NCBI RefSeq assembly: GCF_900996235.1 | Contig: NZ_CAAJGM010000230.1 | Coordinates: 62,001 to 126,000 of the forward strand | Length of the DNA: 64,000 nucleotides | Direction of reading: 5' to 3' | DNA from: Paraburkholderia sp. BCC1885 | GTDB lineage: Bacteria > Pseudomonadota > Gammaproteobacteria > Burkholderiales > Burkholderiaceae | In this document: piece by piece, positions 1-8,009 of the stretch | How the letters are laid out: every line of letters starts with the position of its first letter | Numbering within the stretch: the first letter of the stretch is position 1 | Notes under the pieces: model-generated | The model's input: the letters and a program-made list of their open reading frames with translations, nothing else | Told to the model about the DNA's origin: nothing | The model's database searches: none | Position numbers and translations under genes: made by a program

Positions 1-1011
1 GTTGCTGTGCTCGACAACCCGTTCGTGCTGCTGCACGACAAGAAGGTGTCGAACATTCGTGACCTCCTCCCGGTTCTGGAACAAGTGGCCAAGGCTGGCC
101 GTCCGCTGCTGATCATCGCAGAAGACGTCGAAGGCGAAGCACTGGCAACGCTGGTGGTGAACAACATCCGCGGCATCCTGAAGACTGTTGCTGTCAAGGC
201 TCCGGGCTTCGGCGATCGTCGTAAGGCCATGCTGGAAGACATCGCGATCCTGACCGGCGGTCAAGTCATCGCTGAAGAAACCGGCCTGACGCTCGAAAAG
301 GCAACGCTGGCTGAACTGGGTCAAGCGAAGCGTATCGAAGTGGGCAAGGAAAACACCACGATCATCGACGGCGCTGGCGAAGGTGCCAACATCGAAGCAC
401 GTGTGAAGCAGGTTCGCACGCAAATCGAAGAAGCTACGTCGGACTACGACCGTGAAAAGCTGCAAGAGCGCGTGGCCAAGCTGGCCGGCGGTGTTGCGGT
501 GATCAAGGTCGGCGCTGCGACCGAAGTCGAAATGAAGGAAAAGAAGGCACGTGTCGAAGACGCACTGCACGCAACGCGCGCAGCTGTGGAAGAAGGCATC
601 GTGGCTGGCGGCGGTGTCGCACTGATCCGCGCTCGCACGGCAATCGCTGGCCTGAAGGGCGCTAACGCCGATCAGGACGCCGGTATCAAGATCGTTCTGC
701 GCGCAATGGAAGAACCGCTGCGCCAGATCGTTACGAACGGCGGCGAAGAAGCCAGCGTCGTGGTGGCAGCAGTTGCAGCAGGCACGGGCAACTACGGCTA
801 CAACGCAGCAACGGGCGAGTACGTCGACCTGGTTGATGCTGGTGTCGTGGACCCGACGAAGGTCACGCGCACGGCACTGCAAAACGCAGCATCGGTGGCA
901 GGTCTCCTGCTGACGACCGACGCAGCGGTTTGCGAACTGCCGAAGGAAGATGCTCCGATGGGCGGCGGCGGAATGCCGGGCGGCATGGGCGGCATGGGCA
1001 TGGACATGTAA
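1..1011 (+). CDS. groEL: Chaperonin GroEL, 3' part (5' end outside window)
   Basis: This is the C-terminal part (336 residues) of the 60-kDa chaperonin, which folds proteins in the cytosol with GroES and ATP. The reading frame is open from base 1 and enters mid-protein at VAVLDNPFVLL, in the apical domain. It continues through the KAPGFGDRR segment, the intermediate and equatorial domains (VEEGIVAGGGVAL; DAGVVDPTKVTR) and ends with the typical flexible Gly/Met tail (GGMGGMGMDM). A full GroEL is about 545 residues, so roughly 210 residues lie upstream of the window. The GTG at base 7 is internal and is not a start. A hairpin terminator follows about 85 bases after the stop. Confidence 0.97.
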   Translation, partial: VAVLDNPFVLLHDKKVSNIRDLLPVLEQVAKAGRPLLIIAEDVEGEALATLVVNNIRGILKTVAVKAPGFGDRRKAMLEDIAILTGGQVIAEETGLTLEKATLAELGQAKRIEVGKENTTIIDGAGEGANIEARVKQVRTQIEEATSDYDREKLQERVAKLAGGVAVIKVGAATEVEMKEKKARVEDALHATRAAVEEGIVAGGGVALIRARTAIAGLKGANADQDAGIKIVLRAMEEPLRQIVTNGGEEASVVVAAVAAGTGNYGYNAATGEYVDLVDAGVVDPTKVTRTALQNAASVAGLLLTTDAAVCELPKEDAPMGGGGMPGGMGGMGMDM

Positions 1012-1095
1012 TTTCGCGTCGGCTTCTCCTCTCGCGGGGAGAGGCTGGTTCGAAATGCATGGGGAGGTGCGCCGCGAGGCGTGCTTCCCAAAAAG

Positions 1096-1124
1096 AAAAA
1101 ACCCGCAGCGATGCGGGTTTTTTT
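1096..1124. terminator. Bidirectional rho-independent terminator between groEL and cysC
   Basis: An A-run, a stem CCCGCA / TGCGGG around a short GCGA loop, and a T-run form a near-symmetrical hairpin. It sits between the convergent groEL (plus) and cysC (minus) genes and can terminate transcription from both sides. Confidence 0.85.
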
Positions 1125-1148
1125 CGTTTACACGCGCACGATGCGCAC

Positions 1149-1925
1149 TTAGGACTTCATAAGAAACGCCTTGTTCAGGTGATCGAAGATCCCGGACACG
1201 CTCGCCTCTTTGCTTTGACCTACCGTATCCACGCGTAGGTCGGGGTTCGCAGGCGGCTCATATGGTGCGGATACGCCAGTGAACGAGGCGATCTCCCCCG
1301 CCCGGGCCTTCGCATACAGGCCCTTGGGATCGCGCCGCGCGCAGTCGTCGACGGAGGCGGAAAGATAGGTCTCCACAAACCGCTCGTCGCCGATGATCTC
1401 GCGGGCCATGGCGCGGTCTTCGTTCATGGGCGAGATCAGTGCGGCAATCACGATCAGGCCGGCGTCGTTCATTAGCCGCGCGACGTGCGCCACCCGGCGG
1501 ATATTCTCGCGCCGGTCTTCCTTGCTGAATCCGAGGTCGCTGCCGAGGCCGTGCCGGATGTTGTCGCCGTCCAGCACGTAGCATGGATGGCCTAGCCCGA
1601 TCAGCCGACGCTCCAGTTCATAGGCCAGCGTGGATTTGCCTGCTCCCGATAAACCCGTGAGCCAGACGGTGACGGCTTTCTGCCTGAACAAACGGGCGCG
1701 GTCGAGATCGCCAACCGAGCCACTGACGCGTTGCAGAAATGCCGGCGCAGACGTTTGAGGCGCGATTGATTGATTGTCTTCAGAGGTGGTTCCGGCGCCG
1801 GAGCGGCTGTCGTCGTGACCGTCCGGCGTGGCGTCGTAGAGGGATCGATTAGAAGCGTGCGAAGAATTGTTCACTTTAACGATTCCCGCTGAGATGGAGG
1901 GGCATGAGGGCGCTGCCTGCAGCAT
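1149..1925 (-). CDS. cysC: Adenylyl-sulfate kinase (APS kinase)
   Basis: CysC phosphorylates adenylyl sulfate to PAPS with ATP, in sulfate assimilation or to supply sulfotransferases. The Walker A loop GLSGAGKST is at residues 91-99, followed by the APS-binding region LDGDNIRHGL (118-127) and a conserved PYEPP segment near the C-terminus. The catalytic core matches the family's usual size of about 200 residues. About 80 residues precede it, rich in Ser, Asp and Gly, and this part looks disordered. An alternative GTG start at about 1874 (MNNSSHAS...) would shorten the extension by 17 residues; no strong ribosome-binding site separates the two. It converges with groEL and shares the terminator there. 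Confidence 0.92.
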   Translation of the reverse strand: MLQAAPSCPSISAGIVKVNNSSHASNRSLYDATPDGHDDSRSGAGTTSEDNQSIAPQTSAPAFLQRVSGSVGDLDRARLFRQKAVTVWLTGLSGAGKSTLAYELERRLIGLGHPCYVLDGDNIRHGLGSDLGFSKEDRRENIRRVAHVARLMNDAGLIVIAALISPMNEDRAMAREIIGDERFVETYLSASVDDCARRDPKGLYAKARAGEIASFTGVSAPYEPPANPDLRVDTVGQSKEASVSGIFDHLNKAFLMKS

Positions 1926-2076
1926 TACAGTCAGTAAATTCTACTGTCGGATAGCCCGTCCATCTGTAACGCTTAATTACGTTCGTAATACCTTGGTGAT
2001 GTTTTTGTAGGGACGCGGGCGGCCTCGCGCCAGGTCTGTGATCGTTCGTAACATGGTATGCGGCCCCCATCCGCCC

Positions 2077-2940
2077 TCAGTGCCGCGCTTCCCCGGACGG
2101 CGGCCCATCTTTCGCGCCACCCAGCGGCGTCTCTTCCTCGCTGCTGCGCGCCCAGAAAAACCGGTCCGGCAGATACGCGCCCATGCCCGGCCGAAACGCA
2201 TTGCGCATGGCCTGATGCATATACTCCTGCGCCTCGCGCACCGCTTCGGCCGGATCCTGCCCATTCGCCAGCAACGCGGCGATCGCCGCGCCGAGCGTGT
2301 CCGTGAGCCCCATGATGCGATGCGGGCCGCGGTCCCACATATCCTGGCGCAACTGGCCGTCGTCGCTGAAAAGGGTATTGACGAGGCGATGCGTGCCGGT
2401 TTCTGTCGACAAGATGTATTCGCAGCCCTGCGACAGCAGATGCGAGATCGCGGCGTCGAGGCTCGGCGCTTCGGCGTCACCGTCCGGCTGCGCGAGCGCG
2501 AGCAGGGTGGCGTGGTCGGCGACCAGCAGGGTGGTCTGCGGGGCGAGCAGGTCGGCAATCGCTTCGCGCAGTTCGTCGGCGGCGAGCACGTGTTCGTCGT
2601 CGAGCGTGAAGTCGGGGGCGAGAATCAGCGGGATGTCGTCGTAATCGGCGACAACTTCGGCAATTGCGCTCACCACTTCCGCACGCGTTGCCGCGCCCAC
2701 TTTGAACGCCGCAATGGGCATGTCTTCGAGCAGCATGCGCGCCTGGGTGGCGACGACTTCCGGGTCGAGCCCGGTCACTTCGTCGCAGCTCGCCGAGTCG
2801 CGCACGGTATAGCCCGTCAGCACGCTGACGCCGTGGCAGCCCATGCTGGCCAGCGTCATCAGGTCGGCCTGGATGCCAGAGCCGCCCGTCGGGTCGGAGA
2901 GGCCGAAGGTGAGAACGATCGGAGGAGTATCGCTGGGCAT
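2077..2940 (-). CDS. thiD: Hydroxymethylpyrimidine/phosphomethylpyrimidine kinase-like (ThiD)
   Basis: A ribokinase-fold kinase of the ThiD type, which phosphorylates HMP and HMP-P in thiamine synthesis. The N-terminal pyrimidine and phosphate region TFGLSDPTGGSGIQADL (about residues 10-26) matches the ThiD signature DPSGGAGIQAD. The length of 287 residues is slightly above the usual 265. The distal anion-hole motif is unusual: where ThiD typically has THGTGC with a catalytic Cys, this protein reads GLTDTLGAA, closer to the DTxGAG of ribokinases. Substrate or activity could therefore differ. The C-terminal 25 residues are polar and Gly/Pro-rich. It is divergent from rubA, with a 268-base intergenic region. 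No TPP riboswitch was seen upstream. Confidence 0.85.
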   Translation of the reverse strand: MPSDTPPIVLTFGLSDPTGGSGIQADLMTLASMGCHGVSVLTGYTVRDSASCDEVTGLDPEVVATQARMLLEDMPIAAFKVGAATRAEVVSAIAEVVADYDDIPLILAPDFTLDDEHVLAADELREAIADLLAPQTTLLVADHATLLALAQPDGDAEAPSLDAAISHLLSQGCEYILSTETGTHRLVNTLFSDDGQLRQDMWDRGPHRIMGLTDTLGAAIAALLANGQDPAEAVREAQEYMHQAMRNAFRPGMGAYLPDRFFWARSSEEETPLGGAKDGPPSGEARH

Positions 2941-3208
2941 GAAGATGGTGGGCAGGAATTGAGCATGTAAGCGCGCACCGGGCGCGCAGTCGGCTCAATT
3001 ATGCGTCCTAAAGCGTCACCGGGGCGTTTTTTCGCATCCGCGAAGGGGTTGTTGCACAGAGGCTGGGCGTGGTGTCGCGCCTTCGCGGGCGAGCGGGCAG
3101 GGTGCCGGGAAGGCGCCGCCGTGATGATTTTCAATCGCTAGGCATTAGGGCGGCAACACGGTACCATCATGGCTCTCGTTTCAACGCACTTTTTGACGCG
3201 ACACAAGA

Positions 3209-3379
3209 ATGGAATATAGAAGCTGGATGTGCCTGATCTGCGGCTGGATCTACGACGAAGAAGCCGGTTTGCCAGAGGAAGGAATCGCGCCGGGCACGCG
3301 TTGGGAAGATGTTCCCATTAACTGGACCTGCCCCGAATGCGGCGCGCGCAAGGAAGACTTCGAGATGGTCCAGATCTGA
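3209..3379 (+). CDS. rubA: Rubredoxin
   Basis: A 56-residue electron carrier that holds one Fe with four Cys. Both pairs are visible: CLIC at residues 8-11 and CPEC at 41-44. Between them is the typical YDEEAGLPEEGIAPGT loop and the WEDVP stretch that packs the iron site. The length is normal for bacterial rubredoxins (53-56). The ATG at 3209 follows ACACAAGA, which is only a weak ribosome-binding site. In related betaproteobacteria rubredoxin lies between thiD and twitching-motility chemosensory genes, which fits the next gene. Confidence 0.96.
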   Translation: MEYRSWMCLICGWIYDEEAGLPEEGIAPGTRWEDVPINWTCPECGARKEDFEMVQI

Positions 3380-3570
3380 CCGTCCGGCGTTCGCGCGTCC
3401 CGGTGGGCGGCGTAAGCGCGTCTGCCGGTCGCCCGGCAGGGCGGAACATCCGCCTCCACGTTTTGTCGCAACGGTAGTTCGTCATCGTACTGTCGCGGGC
3501 TCGCGCGCTTTTTGGGCGCGTCGGGCCGTGCGGCGGCCTGTCGTTGTTCGTGCCGTTTGCCCATGCCGCC

Positions 3571-5001
3571 ATGATCTCTGGATCTGCCTCTTCCGGTACT
3601 TTCGAAGCACTGCCGAATCCACGCGGCGGCGCGCTCCGTTCCGTGGAACTCGCGCTCGCCGAAGCGCAGCTTGCGCTCGAACAGCGCGGCGATCTGGCGG
3701 CGCCGTTATTGCGTGCGGTTCAGACCTTGCGCGAAGCGGGCTGGCTCGGGGCGCAGCGTCTCGCGGACGTACTCGTGCTGGCCTCGCCGCTGACGGCGGC
3801 AGAGCCGTCCGATGAGCCGGACGCGCGGCAGCTGTTCACCGCGGCGCTGCACGATTTTCGGGCAGCGGTAGGCCGCCATAACCTCCGTGAGCTGTCCTGC
3901 TCACCGGCTCTATATGCGCATTACGCCGCGCTCAGCGCACGGGTTTCCCGCCGCACGCCCGGCTTCACGGTTGCGTATGAAGATCTCGCGCTCGCCGCAC
4001 GGCCCGTGCCGCCTGTGTCGTTCAGCGCGCAGCCCGCGGCGCGTCTCGCGCATTTGCGGGCCCGCTACGAGCGGGCGCTGCTGCCGGTCCTGCGGGCGCA
4101 TTCGAGCGACGGCGCGGCCAGCATGGCGGCCGCCGCCTTGACGCGCGCCGCGCTCGAAGACCTCGATGCGTGTCTCGCCGAACTCGCCGGCCCCGATCCC
4201 TACGATTTCTGGCGTCTCGCCTCGGCGTGCGCACGGTCGTTGCGTGTGAGCGGTCATCTCGTCGGTGATACCGACGCGCGGCGCTTTCACGCCCGCTGCA
4301 ATCTGGCGCTCGCGGATCACGCACGCGGTTTGTCGCTCGCGCCGCGCTCGCTGGTGCGCGCGACGCTTTCGCTGTTGTGGCGCGATTACGCGCTGTTCGG
4401 CGCTGCGGCGGAGGACGCCGAGCAGGTCGAACTGCTGCGCGACTATGGTCTGACGGTTGACTGGCACGTGGCCGGCACGCAGGAGTCGGAGGCGTTGTGG
4501 GAGGCTGGCGCGGCCGAGGCGCAGGGAAGCGGCGGTGTTGCTGGGGGCCTGCTCGAAGCGCGCACGCGCGAACTGGGCGTGCTGACCGTCAACGCGCACG
4601 CCTATGAAGATTTCCTGCAGACGGCGGACGGGGCGATTGCCGCGCTCGCCGAACATGCTCGGGCGGCCGGCCATCCCGAGAAGGCCGATCCCAGCGAAGC
4701 GCTGCAGGCGGGTGACGCCGCTTACCGGCTGGGCGCCGCTGCCGGCGGCTTGGGTCTGGGTCACGTCGCGCTGCTCGCGGATGCGCTGGGCCTCGCCTGG
4801 CGGCGTCGTGCGCATGCCGGCGTGTCGACACCTGCCGTGCGTGCGCATGTGGCCGTCGCGGCGCCCGACGTGCGTTCGCTGGAAGAGGGCGCCGAAGCGC
4901 TGCGGGCCATGCTGCATACCATCGCGGCAGGGATCGCGCCGCCCGGCGCGAGTCCCGCGCTGGCCGTGTTGACCCGCGCTGTCGAACAGGGCGGCGCCTG
5001 A
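3571..5001 (+). CDS. Large Ala-rich protein resembling FimL / ChpA Hpt-like N-terminus
   Basis: A 476-residue cytosolic protein, very rich in Ala, Leu and Arg, mostly helical, with no signal peptide or membrane segment. Its N-terminus (VELALAEAQLALEQRG followed by helices ending GAQRLADVL) resembles the first helical domain of ChpA and FimL, the chemosensory proteins that control type IV pili. Near the C-terminus DAAYRLGAAAGGLGLGHVAL sits where an Hpt domain would read RxxHTLKGxAxxxG, but the phospho-accepting His is replaced by Tyr, so it would be a non-phosphorylatable Hpt-like domain as in FimL. The position after rubA, where related bacteria carry pilGHIJ-chpA, supports this. The ATG at 3571 was chosen; a TTG at 3544 is in frame. 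Assignment is inference. Confidence 0.55.
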   Translation: MISGSASSGTFEALPNPRGGALRSVELALAEAQLALEQRGDLAAPLLRAVQTLREAGWLGAQRLADVLVLASPLTAAEPSDEPDARQLFTAALHDFRAAVGRHNLRELSCSPALYAHYAALSARVSRRTPGFTVAYEDLALAARPVPPVSFSAQPAARLAHLRARYERALLPVLRAHSSDGAASMAAAALTRAALEDLDACLAELAGPDPYDFWRLASACARSLRVSGHLVGDTDARRFHARCNLALADHARGLSLAPRSLVRATLSLLWRDYALFGAAAEDAEQVELLRDYGLTVDWHVAGTQESEALWEAGAAEAQGSGGVAGGLLEARTRELGVLTVNAHAYEDFLQTADGAIAALAEHARAAGHPEKADPSEALQAGDAAYRLGAAAGGLGLGHVALLADALGLAWRRRAHAGVSTPAVRAHVAVAAPDVRSLEEGAEALRAMLHTIAAGIAPPGASPALAVLTRAVEQGGA

Positions 5002-5256
5002 AGTCGAGGGCCACTGGACGGGGCAGCCAACAGGCAGCCGTGGCGTAGCTCGCCGGCCCTCATCACGGTCGTTTCAACACCCTGCACGGTCTCGCTTGTG
5101 ACACACCCCGATACGCACCCGAATACGCTCCGTTGGCAACGTGTAAGCGCGTGATAGAGTGGCAATATGATCCGCTGTTCATGGATCGCGGCAAGACCTT
5201 GTCTGCCCTACGCTCAAAGCCCGCCATTCCGCATCGTCTTTGCTAAAATCCGAACT

Positions 5257-5835
5257 ATGTCCAAGAGTACCGATCGCATCAATCTGACCAACCAGTTCCT
5301 GATCGCCATGCCGAATATGGCGGATCCCACGTTTTCAGGAACGGTGGTCTACCTTTGCGATCACAGTGAGCGCGGTGCGCTCGGCCTTGTGATCAACCGT
5401 CCGACCGACATCGATCTGGAAGCGCTTTTTAGCCGCATCGATCTGAAGCTGGAGATCGAGCCCCTGCTGCATGTCCCCGTCTACTTCGGCGGCCCGGTGC
5501 AAACCGAGCGCGGCTTCGTGCTGCATTATCCGAAGGATGGCAGTCCGTATACGTCCTCCATGTCCGTACCCGGCGGGCTGGAAATGACCACCTCGAAAGA
5601 CGTGCTCGAAGCCGTCGCGGGCGGCACCGGCCCGGAACGCTTCCTGCTCACGCTCGGCCACGCCGGGTGGGGCGCGGGTCAACTGGAAGAAGAGATCTCG
5701 AAGAACGGCTGGCTCACCGTCGAAGCCGACCCGAAAATCGTCTTCGACGTACCGGCTGAAGAGCGTCTCGAAGCGGCGCTCGCGTTGCTTGGCATTTCCC
5801 TCTCCATGCTCTCCGGCGAAGCAGGTCACGCATGA
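5257..5835 (+). CDS. yqgE: YqgE/AlgH family protein (UPF0301)
   Basis: A 192-residue member of the YqgE/AlgH family, whose biochemical role is not established. Family hallmarks are visible: LTNQFLIAMPNMADPTFSGTVVYLCDHSERGALGLVINRP at the N-terminus, VYFGGPVQTERGFVLH in the middle and LGHAGWGAGQLEEEI near the end. The ATG at 5257 (MSKSTDRINL) gives the usual family length; a longer in-frame form from 5167 adds 30 residues with no family similarity. Its stop overlaps the start of ruvX (ATGA), a conserved and translationally coupled arrangement. Confidence 0.95.
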   Translation: MSKSTDRINLTNQFLIAMPNMADPTFSGTVVYLCDHSERGALGLVINRPTDIDLEALFSRIDLKLEIEPLLHVPVYFGGPVQTERGFVLHYPKDGSPYTSSMSVPGGLEMTTSKDVLEAVAGGTGPERFLLTLGHAGWGAGQLEEEISKNGWLTVEADPKIVFDVPAEERLEAALALLGISLSMLSGEAGHA

Positions 5836-6272
5836 GCAGTGCGGCCGGGCGGGCGGCAACGCTGCTGGCGTTCGACTATGGTGAAAAACGCATTGGCGTG
5901 GCGGTCGGCAACTCGCTGACCAAAAGCGCGCGGCCGCTCGTGGTGGTGCCCAACCGCAGTCGCGAATATCGCTTCGAGGCGGTGGGCAAGCTGATTGCCG
6001 AATGGACGCCGGATGCGCTGGTGGTCGGTCTGCCCATGCATCCCGACGGCGCGCCTCACGAAATGACCCAGCTCGCGAAACGCTTCGGCAACCAGCTCAA
6101 CGGCCGCTTCAATCTACCGGTGACGTGGGTGGACGAGCGCTATTCGTCCGTTGAAGCCAAAGCCGGGATTCGCGCCGGCAATGGCCGCGCGGATATGCTC
6201 GACGCCGAAGCCGCCTGCATCATCCTCCAGCAATATCTAGACGGACTTGCCGACGATCATGAGTTCCATTGA
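5832..6272 (+). CDS. ruvX: Putative pre-16S rRNA nuclease / Holliday junction resolvase-like YqgF
   Basis: A 146-residue RNase H-fold nuclease of the YqgF/RuvX family, implicated in 16S rRNA 5' maturation. The acidic active-site residues lie in expected motifs: Asp in AFDYGEKRIGVAVG (about residue 14), Glu in WVDERYSS (about 101) and Asp in MLDAEAA (about 125). The VVGLPMHPDGAPHEMT region is the typical substrate loop. It overlaps yqgE by four bases, and pyrR starts inside its 3' end, so the three are almost certainly co-transcribed. Confidence 0.95.
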   Translation: MSSAAGRAATLLAFDYGEKRIGVAVGNSLTKSARPLVVVPNRSREYRFEAVGKLIAEWTPDALVVGLPMHPDGAPHEMTQLAKRFGNQLNGRFNLPVTWVDERYSSVEAKAGIRAGNGRADMLDAEAACIILQQYLDGLADDHEFH

Positions 6273-6783
6273 CGCCGAAGCGCTCTATCGCCGTGTCCTC
6301 GAACAGATCCGTGCGGCGTATGGCGACACGTTAAGCGGCGCGCATGGCGCGGTGCTTGCCGGCATCCATAGCGGCGGGGCGTGGCTGGCGCAGCGGCTGG
6401 CGCGTGATCTGAACGCGGACAGCTTCGGCGTGATCAACGTGGCGCTGCATCGGGACGACTACGCGAAGAAAGGTCTGCACGCGCAAGCGAGTCCGACCGC
6501 GCTGCCGTTCGACGTGAACAAACGGCGCATCGTTCTGGTCGACGACGTGCTGTACACCGGCCGCACCGTGCGAGCGGCGCTCAACGAGTTGTACGACTTT
6601 GGACGGCCGGCGTCGGTCGAACTGGCGGTGCTCGCTGATCGCGGCGGTCGCGAGTTGCCGGTGGCGGCGCGTTTTGTCGGCGGCGTGGTGGACTTGCCGG
6701 CCGACGCGACGCTCGTGCTGGCGCGCGGGAACACCGACGGCGCCGAGCGTTTCATCTTTCACACCGAAGCAAGCGCAGATTGA
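6259..6783 (+). CDS. pyrR: PyrR, pyrimidine regulatory protein / uracil phosphoribosyltransferase
   Basis: A 174-residue type I phosphoribosyltransferase. The PRPP-binding loop IVLVDDVLYTGRTVRAAL spans about residues 93-110, and a GIHSGGAWLAQRLA segment near residue 35 forms the N-terminal hood. PyrR proteins salvage uracil to UMP and, in some bacteria, bind pyr mRNA. Whether it binds RNA here is unknown, and I saw no clear PyrR-binding attenuator ahead of pyrB. The ATG at 6259 (MSSIDAEAL) was chosen; it lies inside ruvX and gives the normal length. The 125-base gap to pyrB may hold a promoter or leader. Confidence 0.93.
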   Translation: MSSIDAEALYRRVLEQIRAAYGDTLSGAHGAVLAGIHSGGAWLAQRLARDLNADSFGVINVALHRDDYAKKGLHAQASPTALPFDVNKRRIVLVDDVLYTGRTVRAALNELYDFGRPASVELAVLADRGGRELPVAARFVGGVVDLPADATLVLARGNTDGAERFIFHTEASAD

Positions 6784-6908
6784 ACCGTTGACCGGCCGTT
6801 GCCCGAGCGCAGGGTGCATGCAATATCGCACGCAACTCCGCGCGCGACACGTCAGGCAAGCCGCTCTCAAGCCGCGTCGATTCGTACACGATTGAACCAG
6901 GTATCTTC

Positions 6909-7940
6909 ATGAACAGCGCCTCCCAGCCTTCGCAGGACCCAACCGGCCAGACGCCGCCACCCGAGCGCTTTCGGCACGGCTTCCTGAAGGGCAATCCACA
7001 GCTCACCAAAAACGGCGAGCTCAAGCATCTGCTGTCGATCGAAGGTTTGCCGCGCGCGATCGTCAATCACATCCTCGATACGGCCGAGCAATTCGTCAGC
7101 GTGACGGATCGTGAAGTGAAGAAAGTGCCGCTGTTGCGCGGCAAGTCGGTGTTCAACCTGTTCTTCGAGAATTCGACGCGCACCCGCACCACCTTCGAAA
7201 TCGCCGCCACGCGGCTGTCCGCGGACGTGCTCAATCTGAACATCAACGCGTCGTCGACCAGCAAGGGCGAGTCGCTGCTGGACACCATCAACAACCTGTC
7301 CGCGATGCATGCCGACATGTTCGTGGTGCGCCACGCATCGAGCGGCGCGCCGTATCTGATCGCCCAGCATTGCGCGCCGCATGTTCACGTGATCAATGCC
7401 GGCGACGGCCGTCATGCGCACCCGACTCAGGGGTTGCTCGACATGTACACGATTCGCCACTACAAGAAGGACTTCACGAATCTGCGCGTGGCGATCGTGG
7501 GCGACATCCTGCATTCGCGCGTGGCCCGCTCCGACATCCATGCGCTGACCATACTTGGCGTGCCGGAAGTGCGGGCGATCGGTCCGCGCACCCTGCTGCC
7601 GGGCGGGCTCGAGCAGATGGGCGTGCGCGTGTTCCACAATCTCGACGAAGGCCTGAAGGACGTCGACGTCATCATCATGCTGCGGCTGCAGAATGAACGG
7701 ATGAGCGGGGCGCTGCTGCCGTCGGCGCAGGAATACTTCAAGAGCTGGGGACTGACGCCCGGGCGCCTCGCGCTGGCCAGGCCCGACGCCATTGTGATGC
7801 ATCCGGGCCCGATGAACCGCGGTGTTGAAATCGACTCGCAGGTGGCGGATGGTCCGCAGTCGGTGATCCTGAACCAGGTGACGTTCGGCATCGCCGTGCG
7901 GATGGCGGTGATGGGGATCGTGGCGGGGAATTACGATTAA
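6909..7940 (+). CDS. pyrB: Aspartate carbamoyltransferase catalytic subunit
   Basis: PyrB condenses carbamoyl phosphate with aspartate, the committed step of pyrimidine synthesis. The carbamoyl phosphate motif FENSTRTRTTFE is at about residues 82-93, the HPTQGLLDMYT motif is present, and the C-terminus has the HPGPMNRGVEI segment. The length of 343 residues includes about 35 extra N-terminal residues (NSASQPSQDPTGQTPPPERF), as in class A ATCases that work with a pseudo-dihydroorotase. The next gene is exactly such a protein, 69 bases downstream, which implies a PyrB-PyrC' complex. Confidence 0.97.
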   Translation: MNSASQPSQDPTGQTPPPERFRHGFLKGNPQLTKNGELKHLLSIEGLPRAIVNHILDTAEQFVSVTDREVKKVPLLRGKSVFNLFFENSTRTRTTFEIAATRLSADVLNLNINASSTSKGESLLDTINNLSAMHADMFVVRHASSGAPYLIAQHCAPHVHVINAGDGRHAHPTQGLLDMYTIRHYKKDFTNLRVAIVGDILHSRVARSDIHALTILGVPEVRAIGPRTLLPGGLEQMGVRVFHNLDEGLKDVDVIIMLRLQNERMSGALLPSAQEYFKSWGLTPGRLALARPDAIVMHPGPMNRGVEIDSQVADGPQSVILNQVTFGIAVRMAVMGIVAGNYD

Positions 7941-8009
7941 GGACGCAACTTCGGTTTGCTCAGGTAAGCAACGAACCCGCGTCTCAGGCAACACAGAAAA
8001 AGGCAACGC

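Noticed and set aside
2038..2970. Plus-strand open frame across thiD
   Set aside because: The thiD product on the minus strand has recognisable motifs; the antisense product has none.
2941..3208. Possible TPP riboswitch upstream of thiD
   Set aside because: No CTGAGA/ACCTGA-type conserved core could be found on the minus strand in this gap.
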